A program made the position numbers and the translations under genes. Shown piece by piece: positions 46,601 through 57,310 of a DNA stretch of 64,000 bases. The stretch comes from Sclerodactyla briareus. Lineage: Eukaryota; Echinodermata; Holothuroidea; Dendrochirotida; Sclerodactylidae. The stretch covers positions 186,001 through 250,000 of the forward strand of contig JAODTK010003421.1 of the NCBI GenBank assembly GCA_026419785.1. Reading direction: 5' to 3'. The notes beneath the pieces were generated by a model that saw only the letters and a program-made list of their open reading frames with translations, made no database searches and was not told the origin of the DNA. Position 1 is the first letter of the stretch, and each line of letters begins with the position of its first letter.

Positions 46601-47239
46601 ATTCATCGTCAAATAAGGCGTTACTCAAGGAAAGTAAATTGCACGCCGAATTTATATCGGTATTTTTCGGTTGAAAGTAGTGTTAAGTACTGGTATCATT
46701 CAGGTTACTAACCTTAACTAGTTGCACTGCTTGCATTTAGGTACGAGAGCCCTAACAGTGCGGAAGGTAGGCCAGAAAAAACTCGAAATTAGGGAGTGAA
46801 AACCTGTGATAATTAGTCTACCACTCCAATACGGGGATAGCTACACTTTGGTCGTTTCAACAACCCGTGCGAATATTCCGCCAAACCATGTTATCTGACC
46901 TGTATATCTATTGAATATCATCCTAATCTGTCAGCAAATTTAATTCCATCTGCGATGGTCCAGACTTCAATTATAATACCGTAAACTAGGAAAATTCGAA
47001 TGAAGCTAACGTACGTGATCTTCGCGTATGTACAATCGCCCATTCCACGCGAGTGGGAAACAAGTCAAAACAACGGGCTATACAGTCGGGGTACAAACTC
47101 AAGTCTCGATAGCGTGTCCCAGTGTGAATTGTCATCCCTCGTATATATGTATGTGCAACTTTCGAGCCAGTGACCCTTCCTTCGAATTTCGAACTGATGG
47201 GAGAACACTGAACCAGTCACGTCACAATGTTATATCATA
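40661..47239. other. Gene-poor AT-rich sequence
   Basis: Nothing beyond one hairpin (43121-43158) is firmly supported. The 103-codon ORF at 43817-44128 follows a pyrimidine-rich tract and CGTAG at 43803-43807, so an exon is conceivable. A second frame is also open there, and no family is recognised. The minus strand at 41935-42005 has CTGATGA..GAAA spacing similar to Penelope terminal sequences but without coding remains. Confidence 0.5.
43121..43158. repeat. 38-bp near-perfect palindrome
   Basis: TGCCTCTGATA (43121-43131) pairs with TATCAGAGGCA (43148-43158) around an inner ATATAGATCTATA. Only one inner base breaks the symmetry. It could form a stable hairpin or cruciform; no flanking gene suggests a role. 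Confidence 0.85.
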
Positions 47240-48830
47240 CGACCACTGGCTATCGGAAGGTGCTGATTGAGAAGCTAAAACCGCTCAAAGAGAAGGAATC
47301 TCTCACTCCTACCTAATATAAGAACATTTATCCCACAGCCACTGAGCCACCCAAGTTCTATGGTCTCCCTAAAGTCCGCAAAACAGCCTGTCCACTTTTT
47401 CCTATAGTGGCATCTCGTGGATCGATCACCTATGGAGTTGCTCGCAAGGTCGCTGACATGTCTGCTGACTGTCTACTTTGGTCGGCCAGTCAAACCATCA
47501 TTTGAAAAACAGCAAGGACCTTGTGAACAAGTTGTCCAAGGTGAAGTTGCAGAAGAACGAGATTCTTGTCTCTAATGATGTGACAGCCCTATTCACCAGC
47601 GTACCAGTGGAAGAAAGTATCCTTACCATCGGTGATAGGCTCCAGACAGACAACACCCTTGCAGACCGCACAAAGTTGAGTCTTGCTGACATCCTAAACC
47701 TGCGTCGTCTGCCACACCACCACCTACTTCAAATATGTAGGGGAGTTTCATATCTGGTTAAGGAGCTGCCATGGGTTCCCCTGTCAGTCCCATTGTTGCC
47801 AACCTCTTCATGGAATATTTTGAGGAGAAAGTTTTGCAGACCTTTAGACACCCACTTCGCTTCTGAGGCCGGTACGTTGATGATGTGGTCGCCATCACCA
47901 AGCCACGACATAGAAACCTCCTTCTCGACCACATAAACTCCCAACATCCTAACACAGCTTCACCGCAGAAGAGGAAGATGACAACAGATCGCTCCCCATG
48001 CTGACACGAAGATCAGTGTAGCAGAGGAAGGTTGTCTGAAGTTCCTATTCATCGGAAGCCAACGCACACTGATCAGTATCTGCAATTTGTCAGTCACCAG
48101 CCAAAGGAGCATGTACTGGGTGTAATCAGAACCCTCAAGCACCGAGCTGAAACTATAACCTCCAATCCTGGGGACCTACCTTCTGAATATAATCACCTCA
48201 AGGAAGCCCTGAGCATTGCTGGCTACCACAAATGGACATGGGATGCTCCAGGGAGCAAGAATCGGATACCTCACCCAAAACAGGGCCACACAACCAATGT
48301 CACACTACCCTATGTGAAAGGTATTACTGAACCTATCTCAAGAAAAATGCGGAAAGCAGGAATAGTAACTCATTCCCGGCCTCACACCACTTTGAGGAGA
48401 ATCCTTGTTGCTCCCAAAGATAAGGACCCCACGGAGGAGAAAGGTGGAGTAGTTTACTCACTCAAATGCTATGAATGTGATGCAGAATGCATAGGGGAAA
48501 CCTTCAGAGCATTGGGGGTCAGAATCAAAGAACACGCCAAGCCTTCTCCCGTAGCTAGCATTTGTTACGGAACCAACATCAACTATTAATGGAAAAGACC
48601 AAGATCGTGGATCGTGACTCTAGATGGTTCGAGAGAGGAGTACGAGAAGCCATACATATTCGCTCCAGTTCTCCCCAGCATGAACCAAGATGCAGGACGT
48701 CACCAATTTCCCCCTTGTACAACATCTCTTGTCCAATCAATGATCTACCACCAGAGTCATGTGGCCAGTCCAACCAGAGCTGAAGAAGGTGTTGCTGGAT
48801 AGCCACCGGAAGCTTCTCTGTTTTCATTAA
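47240..48830 (+). mobile_element. Penelope-like element with RT and GIY-YIG (frameshifted)
   Basis: A plus-strand copy holding most of a Penelope ORF. It includes about 1.1 kb of reverse transcriptase, a GIY-YIG endonuclease start, and a C-terminal block with a WFERGVREAIHIR segment (48625-48660) typical of this group. Amino-acid quality is high but about eight frame changes break the protein. No long terminal repeats or clear 5' end were found; the left limit is the first recognisable protein sequence (IEKLKPLKEK, 47264-47294). Confidence 0.85.
47264..48780 (+). pseudogene. Penelope-like reverse transcriptase / GIY-YIG protein
   Basis: Motifs in order: KFYGLPKVRK (47351-47380), a PIVASRGSITYGVARKVAD segment (47401-47458), KNEILVSNDVTALFTSVPV (47550-47610, first catalytic Asp), a GSPVSPIVANLFMEYFEE segment (47775-47830, split over two frames), YVDDVVAITKP (47872-47905, catalytic Asp pair intact), IHRKPTHTDQYLQF (48045-48088), and VVYSLKCYECDAECIGET (48449-48502), the GIY-YIG start with its conserved cysteines. 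One 185-codon segment (48032-48589) is open and spans the RT end into GIY-YIG. The enzyme would copy and insert its own RNA; as read it is not functional. Confidence 0.85.
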
Positions 48831-49337
48831 TATTTTCTGTGAGTAACGGTTTGGCCTAATCTAATATTATACGAGTATTTTCAACGTACGGTACGCAATG
48901 CACTGTGTGACGTTCTGCATACGACGACAAATCCACAAAACGACAACTCACGTTCAATTAACATATCCCCTCAACCACGTACAATACGCTGTCACCATCT
49001 TCAATAGCCTCGTAAATCGTTCAGAAACGTAAGACGTTTGTCACCATAAAACGAATTCACAAAATCAACAATCACATTTAGCCTTTAATTCAGTGCGCGA
49101 ATTGAGGTTGATGAATTGAAGGCCGTTTGGTACAATTTAGAACTTCTAGGACTTCCAGAATATCGCTACATACAGTGGTATATTAAGCCATTGTGCCGAA
49201 TGCAACATCTACTACTCAAATGCGTCGAAGCAATAGCTGGAAATAAATGATTGAACATGGGTAAACGACTGCAGTTTTATCCATCATAGTTCGACTTGGC
49301 GATAAATCACGAGAACTGTTACTCTAGCTTTACACAG

Positions 49338-49572
49338 TGATTTCAAGATCGAGTATTTTGTTAATGTTTCAGATAATACAGTCAAGTCACCGCAAGTGCC
49401 GAGCGACAACGTGGGGGCCACAGAAATATCAGCAGCATTAATACCAGAACGACCGATGTTATTGGACCCATTAGTCGGGACTAGGAGGCTTCGAGAGCAT
49501 CGGACAAGCAAATCTGTCTGTCGGGTTTGTAAGGGGATGCGTGAACTATTTGAAACTGACCTACTTTCTTGA
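49338..49572 (+). other. Possible 3'-terminal coding exon (unrecognised)
   Basis: After a pyrimidine-rich tract and ACAG (49334-49337), a frame of 77 codons runs to TGA at 49570-49572. It begins DFKIEYFVNVSDNTV, has ISAALIPERPMLLDPLVG in the middle and ends SVCRVCKGMRELFETDLLS. The CxxC and the basic REHRTSKS segment look protein-like, and the local composition is more balanced than in the flanks. No family is recognised, no upstream exon was found, and the opposite strand is also open, so chance is possible. Confidence 0.3.
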
Positions 49573-50038
49573 GATATTTGAACCATCAGGTTTCCCATTT
49601 TGGTTCTTGCAAAAGGAGGCAGCATAATCGATGCAACCAATCAGGGTGTGTGTGTCTGTGTGTATGTGCCGCTATAACCTTGTCAGGGAGGATTCGGGGT
49701 GACCCCTGTAGAGTCTGCGCTAATGGGGGTCATCTCCACATAACATGTTCGGGCTCTCTGCATTTCTCCGTTGCACAGTTATCTCACTCACGGACTTTCA
49801 AACTATTACCTCCGTTGACCATCTGTGACCATTGACCAGAGGAGGGGGGGGGGGTGAACGGCTACCCCTGTAGATACTGGAATATATTGTTTTGGTGTCA
49901 GGTTCGTGGAAAAAATGTTTAAAAAGACACTGCTCGTAGGTTGGTCATGAAGAGTGAATCTCTATAGTTTTCGTGTCACGTCGAAGGTCAGCTGAGTTCA
50001 GCAGAGGTCGCATCTTCAAACTCTGTAAACACAGTAAA

Positions 50039-50228
50039 TTTTCAGGAGAATTTATAGATGACTCAAACTTTGCATGTAGGGTATTCCCGATAGCTTCGAA
50101 GGCTTACATTATCATGACAGTGGTGTTCGCACACTTTTCAGGAGAATTTATAGATGACTCAAACTTTGCATGTAGGGTATTCCCGATAGCTACGAAGGCT
50201 TATATTATCATGACAGTGGTTTCGCACA
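50039..50228 (+). repeat. 96-bp tandem duplication, nearly identical units
   Basis: TTTTCAGGAGAATTTATAGA starts at 50039 and again at 50135. The two units differ at only a few positions (for example GCTTCG/GCTACG and GTGTTC/GTTTC), so the duplication is recent. Because 96 is divisible by three, the plus-strand frame 49973-50233 reads a 32-residue repeat containing SGEFIDDSNFACRVFPIA twice. The second unit loses one base near its end. Whether it is translated is unknown. Confidence 0.95.
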
Positions 50229-51666
50229 CCTAGTCATCTCGCACGCAACTGCACGATAACATCAGCCATGCTGCCACATGATTTCTTTGATTTGATCACT
50301 GTGACAAGACAAATAAACATTAAGTCAATCACGTCGCCTGAACACCTCTTAAGCAGTCAGGTTAAATACAGCAGTCGAACAGGCAGACTGATTGTTATCA
50401 AATGCCGAACCGAGAGATATGAACAATCTTACTTGCCCAGGTCTATTCTAAATCTTGCCTATGAGTTGTGTAGGAAATAATTATGTGCATGTGCCAGAAC
50501 ATTGGAGTGTGTACTAGTCTTTTTGAAGTTTTTTTTTCATTGTCTTGAAGTAATAATTCCTTTTATGGTCAATAAAGATTCTCATAACTTCTTATATCTT
50601 ATATCTTATATGATATATTACAGTCAATATAGCCCAATACGATTTTCTAGTACTTCTATTTCTTTCATTGTGCAGCAAACGGAGATTCAATAACGTTTTC
50701 TCGGTAGATTAGCATCGACACATAAATGCCCCTCCCATGAAATCCTACATGAGACAGAACATGCCCAATATTGAGTACAGTGCTACTTCAGTCGTTGTAT
50801 TACGTATGATTGGTTCTTCTTTGCAAGCTGGCAGAATTCAACGGAACTATTAACGAGAATAAATGAAACTTTCACAGTTTCACTCCTGTCTCTTTGTTTG
50901 CTGGCCAATCTCGATACCTGTTTTTGAAACAATGAACACAGAAATGTGATTGAAATTACAACGGAAATTCACTTCACTGAAGGCGGCAAACGGAACAATT
51001 TGAAACAAACAACAACAAACAAACAACAAACAGACAGAACAAAAAAAACAAGCACGGTGGTCTTTTTCAAAGCGGCAGTTACCCCTCGCGATTGAGATAC
51101 AGAAACCATCCTGGAATACCAGATTGGATGAACCAATGATCAATTTGTTTTTTCCTTTCGCAACCTGTTTGTCACACATCCAAATCCGAATTCCACTCAT
51201 CAATATCGGTTAATCAGTATTGTGTGTAATATAGGATAATATGATAGGTAATATAGGTAAGTGTGTAAGTTAGTATGTAATATAGGACCAGTGGACACTT
51301 TTGTCCCCGTGGATACCGTCTTCTGATATGTACCTAATTTACACGACAGCATTCATGACATATCTCCAGAAATTCAATGATATGTATGGAGAAAACTAGC
51401 TCCTGTCATCGATTCTGCTCAGTAGCGTGTTTGAAGGGGGTGGGGATGGAGGCAAACCATTCCGTCCTGGAATGGTTTGTCGGTACACTTGTTGGTCTTT
51501 TCGGTACATCCGCCGAGTATGAACTGCAACTGCAATGATGACAGCTCTCCTACACAAATTAACTTATACCTACTTAAGTTATACATATTGACCTATAGGA
51601 CGTTATTTTCAAGAATAATGCCCTGCCATGAACGTCTTGTTTCGTAGGACGACAGTGGGTTTTAGG

Positions 51667-52149
51667 CAGGGGCTGGACTCCCGCCGATGGTGGCGCTTCG
51701 CTTGAGTTGTCTTATTATAATAGCCCCCAAAATGTTGGTTTTACAACTGCGACTGTTACGGTATCAGGTTTCGGAAAATGTTTAAAATTGTTCAAAAACA
51801 GGATATGGGTATTTTGTTTTTGGTTAGGATTTTAGGTCAGGATGCACAATGACCCAATGACGAAATGAAACATGATACGTGACTTCGTGAAGCACTCTAA
51901 AACAAATATATATGGATGAGTGAAATGATCAGGATCTCATGCCCAGGTGTTCTGTATCGGCTTGATTGCCATGTAATGTGTGGCATTTTTAATGCCCGGA
52001 ATTGCCATTTCCGAATTTCTGGAAGTATCGAAACCATTTTTCTTGCGCTCCGCGCCAGCCTATTATGGCGCTTGCCGCTCATATGCCCTCCAATTGATAA
52101 ATCCTGAGATATGTCACCCCAGGCTCAACCATGCATGGCTACGCCCCTG
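51667..52149. mobile_element. Possible short hAT-like remnant
   Basis: CAGGGGCTGGACTCC (51667) and, in reverse complement, CAGGGGCGTAGCCATG at the right end (to 52149) resemble hAT termini. The interior has GGTGGCGCTTCGCTTGAG and TTGCGCTCCGCGCC, the same CpG-rich theme as the other elements. The flanks do not form a target duplication, so the two ends may belong to different insertions. Confidence 0.4.
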
Positions 52150-55100
52150 TCATAAATTACGCAGGTCGCAAAATACTACAAGATCGGGGGTGGCTGGAGG
52201 TTGATCACTGGCGCCGAAGCAACTTGCTTAGAGATACCGCTTTAACGACGTGTCGGTACAGTGACTAAATGCTGTCGTACATTTAGCTTATTTCCATCCC
52301 TGCCCCTCTCACTTTCAGCACCCTATTCAGGCTACTGATTCTACTACGTCTACTACACAGCGGAGGAGTTTCAAGTACATTCCGAGGCAGCATCTCAAAG
52401 GTAGAGGCAATCATATCAAAATATCTATAATTTGTTTTGTCATGGTTACTGTGGACTTCAGAGCAAGACTAACCGAAGTGGTTAGTTCCTTTTGTGGTGA
52501 AGCTTTCTGAGGAAGGCGTGATCAAGCACCATCTCTAATCATATTCGAAGAAGGAATTCAAAATAATAGTAAACAAACGTTAGCAGTTACTAATATACAT
52601 ATATATGCACAGCAATCATGTTGGATAACAGCATGTCTGCGCGTACGACTCGAGGTAAATATTGAAGGTGTACCAGCCGAAACTAGCTGTTTATTCTTGA
52701 AATGAAGCAATGGAGAGGCAAACACAGGCGGGTTCATCTGCAAAAAACGAAATAGAAGAACGAAACAGAAAATTCGGATAGACCTTGAACTTAAACATGG
52801 CAAGTAATAAGGCCCGTTGTATTCCATAATTAGAGATTAGCATACTGGAATTCTCTGCATGACAGATCACGAACACACGATCGTAACTGATGTGCACAGG
52901 AGGCCATCAGATAGGGATCAACAGTTGGACATCTACAGATGTGTTACTCTATCATAATCAGTGGGAACGTCAGAAATCTGTTCATTCAGGAGTATCGACT
53001 TCAATGGATATCATTCAATCAGATTGATTGGTATCCTGAGCAGACGTATGCACAGTTTGCTGTATTCAACGAACTATAATACTCGATCGAAGATAAACGC
53101 ACCTAATAGTGGAACTATGCGTCTATCTGCAAATAGTTTCGCATTAAAAGACTTTCTGTACGCATTCAAGCTGGTCACATTTGATGATTGAGGAACAAAA
53201 ATAATTCCGAACACGCCAGTTGTAGCAACGTGTATCTGTTCTAAAAAATATAAAAAATAATACTTTCTCTCTATTGGGTTGTACTCCCATTAGGAATGTC
53301 AGGCTTGACTCAGCTGGAAAACTGATAGAGATCAATATTTAGTTAAGGTAACTGTGATTGTAATGTGAGGAAGAATATCCAAAGCTGGACTATAGCACAC
53401 GAGTAACGGTTATATCAAAATATAATAACAGGCAGACCAAAATTAATGGTGCAAAAAAATGTCGTAATGGAAATGCGTGAGTACGAGATTGCCTATAGTT
53501 GTGGTTAAAGTTTCATGAGCTTCTGTTGCATAGTCGCCTCAAAAGTTTTTAGTACACACCACTGCTCCAACAAGAGACGGCTCAATTGTATAGTGGTGAA
53601 CATGAGTCAATTAACGTACTGATGTCACACAATTATGTTTTTGTACACTGGTATTCGACATTCACAGTGATAGCCGGGTTGCGGTCGCTCAATTAACTCA
53701 CAGAGCATGGAAAAAGCAAATGGATACTCCAAATGTATTCCGTCGGTCCTTGGCATAGGGCCACATCGTCTTTAATATTAACCATGCATGTTCACACAAA
53801 CCAATCTGTTCACCTACCAGTCCGTTGAGACTCATAGTAGATAAGATTGAATGTTATATGTATCAGCCCTCTTACCACTTTATATTGATAATTTGCACGA
53901 CGTTTGGTAGTGTGGTAATAGTTGTGAAACGAATTTGCCAAATGTTTTTTAATTCACTATTGAATGGTGCACAGCGTTAATAATAAAAAAAGAAGTAGAA
54001 TTCATCTATAGATCTCACAAGTCATAAAGCATACTTGTATTGATTTCACTGTTAACTACTGATCAAAATACGCTTCTATATGTTTCCTTTTTTAATTATA
54101 CATATTTCCGAATAAAGACACGTTGATATTTCCGAAAACCAAACCTCCATTGGATATAATTTTATGACGCTCATGTCATAAGCACTGGTCCTTTTATGGA
54201 AATCGGACAATTCGTGATCATTGTCAGAGAGTCATTGCTCAAAAGTACCATATACCGAGAGTGTCCATTATACAATGAATTACAATGAACAAAACACTCC
54301 CCCGGAGAAAGTGAGACGAATTTGTATTAGGCACGTCAGCTCCCCCTCAATATTAAGGTGACTAAACTCTCTTTCCGCAACTGACTGATTTAAGTGTAAA
54401 ACTGATGAAACGTGAGAATCGGTCGGATCGATTAGGAATTGACTTTCCTGACATTTTATCCCTTTAAACAGGAAAGGTCGGTGTTGTATATGAAAACAAC
54501 ACAAAGACAGTTAACCGATTGCACCATATTATGGCCATGGTTTTAAAATGACGTGACTGGATGGCGGCGTTTGGACGGTCCCGTCATCTGTTCATGCTCA
54601 TTGTGTTTCCTCTTTTATAGAAACTCGACTCGTACTGTAGAGCTGAGACGCCAACCATTTCGCTGTATACTGACCTCCTCTAAACCATACTAGTTCGAAG
54701 TCAGGGTGCTCGGGGAGTTGGGACAGAGGAAGGCAATTGCCTGATTCGCGTGAGCTGTCGACCGCGATTCTTGGGCATGTTTTTCCAGGAATTACTAGGG
54801 TTTACTGATTTAATCATTTCCCTGCACAACGAATTCTCTATAATATCAAACATAACATACTGAACATCTGTAAGCAATTCGAAGTTTTTGTGAATTATAT
54901 CCCATTTGCGTGAATCGAAATTGCCGTCATTCGACGAATATTCACTAAATTTGGAACCTGGTGCTTGTAACGCAGGGTGACTATACACGTTTTAGAGAGG
55001 GGGGACGAGTAACGATTGCACATGCTGTAACATAACTTGATCCATAATAATTGCATAGTTTGCATAAATTCAAATTGCTGCCATCCGGTAGATTCTGTCT

Positions 55101-56889
55101 GCACACGTACTTTGGCAAATGACTATCAGTATAAGTTGATTCGATATCTATATCCTGTTTTTTGAATGAGCAACACACAAATTCACTTGTGTGAAAGTAA
55201 ACTGAGTATTTCCCAAATTGCATGCACCCAAATGGTTGCCATTTTGGCTCACGTTCCAAGAGGGCAAGAGGGCAACTCGAGGACGGCCCAATCATCAGTC
55301 CAGAGCATATATGTACCTAAAGTATATGCACCACAGTGTAATTGGAGTGTTATTCTGAAATTTGTAACTTCTGAAATTTTCATTCCATACTCTCATTGAA
55401 ATCTAACGGCATGTATAGTTATTTTCTTCATAGAAAGGCCAGCCATGAATCTTCCTTCTGACGCGAAAACTATCAGACGTCGTTCAGTATGTGCTTTGGG
55501 TTATGTACTTCCAGCAGTAGTTATCATCATGTGCTCTGTTCGAATCGGGTATTGAATTTTATCTTTCGTGGGATTCTGTCACATCCAAACTTCCGTTTTT
55601 GACATGGTCGTGCCGCGGTTTTCAAATAGCTCGAATCATATCGTTGCTGGGAGCTGCTCTGAAGATTTCCATAAATTATAAGTCGAAATGTAGGAGTAGT
55701 AAACTAAATTCCCTAATTCGCCTCCTACCTGTTCAAAGAATATCAACTTAATATTGTTTCAACGAGTGGGACATGTTAAATAATGTTGAATGAACGACAT
55801 TGTGTCTGTCTGATTTTATTCACGATAAATTGGAACTGAGTAAGATTCCACGCAGGTGTCCTCTCGTGTCAGCGGGTGACGAATTATTCCGTAGATTAAA
55901 TATGACCCCAAATGTTCGCCAATGTCTTCTTGTTATCATCCAACAGTTTCACAAGTAAAAAATGTGTGATTTTCTCTATGGATCATTTTATATTGACAAT
56001 GATCAATTTTCTATGGAATTCATTCATTATTCGGAGGGTCTGTAAGTTCGTAACTATTATCTCCTTTGGAATACAAAGACTCATCAAACCGAAGAACAAC
56101 TTAACCGTACTCGAACTGCTAAACAAATCTTTAAATGGTAATCGGGTCAGATTAGGCCACATGGAAAACGCCGAAGTCTTCCTCGATAACATATTCAGTT
56201 CACGGTGATTCCTTAGCACTTTCAAGGTGGGTTGTGGAACCGGTGTTTCCAAAGTTACCGCCCCCATCTCTCACATGGAAACAACCATTGCCCGAATGTG
56301 CCGCAATGATTAGGATAAGAGACTATTTTGTGTATTAATTACATTCTTAGCTCTCTCTAAAGTAGTCGACATGGTCCCTGCTGCTCCCCTCACGACCTGT
56401 CCCTCTGATATTATTTTGGCCCACAATGAATGATCACAGAATCAGTCAAAACGTTCCCTTATTAAAGGTTAACCAATTATGAGAATGATCAATCGTTGGT
56501 AACCAGATCGTTTCAGGGTCGTTTTGACTATTTGATGCCTCAGACAAGTACTGTCTTGACATGTGCAAAAAAACTACTGCTGACACTGCCTGATCACTGT
56601 AGGTTAAAATATCTGCTCTGAGAGGTGGGTATGTCATGTCTTAACATCCTACTGTATGTTTACATCCCCTTTTCTTGATGTCATTTTTTCGGCTGAAGTT
56701 AAAGTGACCATTCCCCGTATTGTTACGTGTAGATGTAATTTGCCCTTCTGTATTGTTCAGATTATGTTAACGAGTAGTACGCTGAAGACATCTATCGCCT
56801 TGCTCTTTTTATGTAAGCTGTTTCATCCCGATTACTGGTCTAATCCTGCTCATCGACTCTAGAATAAAGCATGATAAACGTAATTATAT
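52150..56889. other. Gene-poor sequence without recognised feature
   Basis: ORFs of about 100 codons occur on both strands (for example 54981-55295 minus) with no family signature. Three loosely similar segments near 54901, 55053 and 55213 share a TTTGC..TG..AAATTG(C)CCAT pattern and may be very old repeats. Nothing else is supported. Confidence 0.5.
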
Positions 56890-56962
56890 ATATATATGTT
56901 ACGTTAAGTTTACTATATATATATATATATATATATATTCTATCTATATATATCTATATAGA

Positions 56963-56995
<33 letters not shown>

Positions 56996-57135
56996 TATAT
57001 ATATATATATTTTATTATATATATATATATAATATATTACTATATTATATATATATATCAGTCTATATATTATATATATATTATATATATTATATAGTTA
57101 CTATATATATATATATATATATAATATATATATAT

Positions 57136-57210
<75 letters not shown>

Positions 57211-57310
57211 AATATATATATATGATAGTTATAGGATATATATATCTATAATTATATATATATATATAGTATATATTATATATAACTATATATATATATA
57301 TATGTATATA
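56890..57310. repeat. Long impure (TA)n tract
   Basis: About 420 bp of TA dinucleotides broken by short AGATCT, ATCTAT and TAAT interruptions. It is the longest simple repeat in the window. Self-complementary throughout, it could extrude cruciforms and is also a place where assembly length is unreliable. Confidence 0.95.

Larger units (their letters stand above)
48831..51666. other. Mostly unique sequence, no recognised gene
   Basis: Besides a possible exon (49338-49572) and a 96-bp duplication (50039-50228), nothing is supported. A 118-codon minus-strand ORF at 49284-49640 lies over the exon candidate; one of the two must be fortuitous. Confidence 0.5.

Noticed and set aside
54901-55247. 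Three similar short segments about 150-160 bp apart
   Set aside because: Similarity covers only about 30 bp each and could be chance in AT-rich sequence; not called a repeat.
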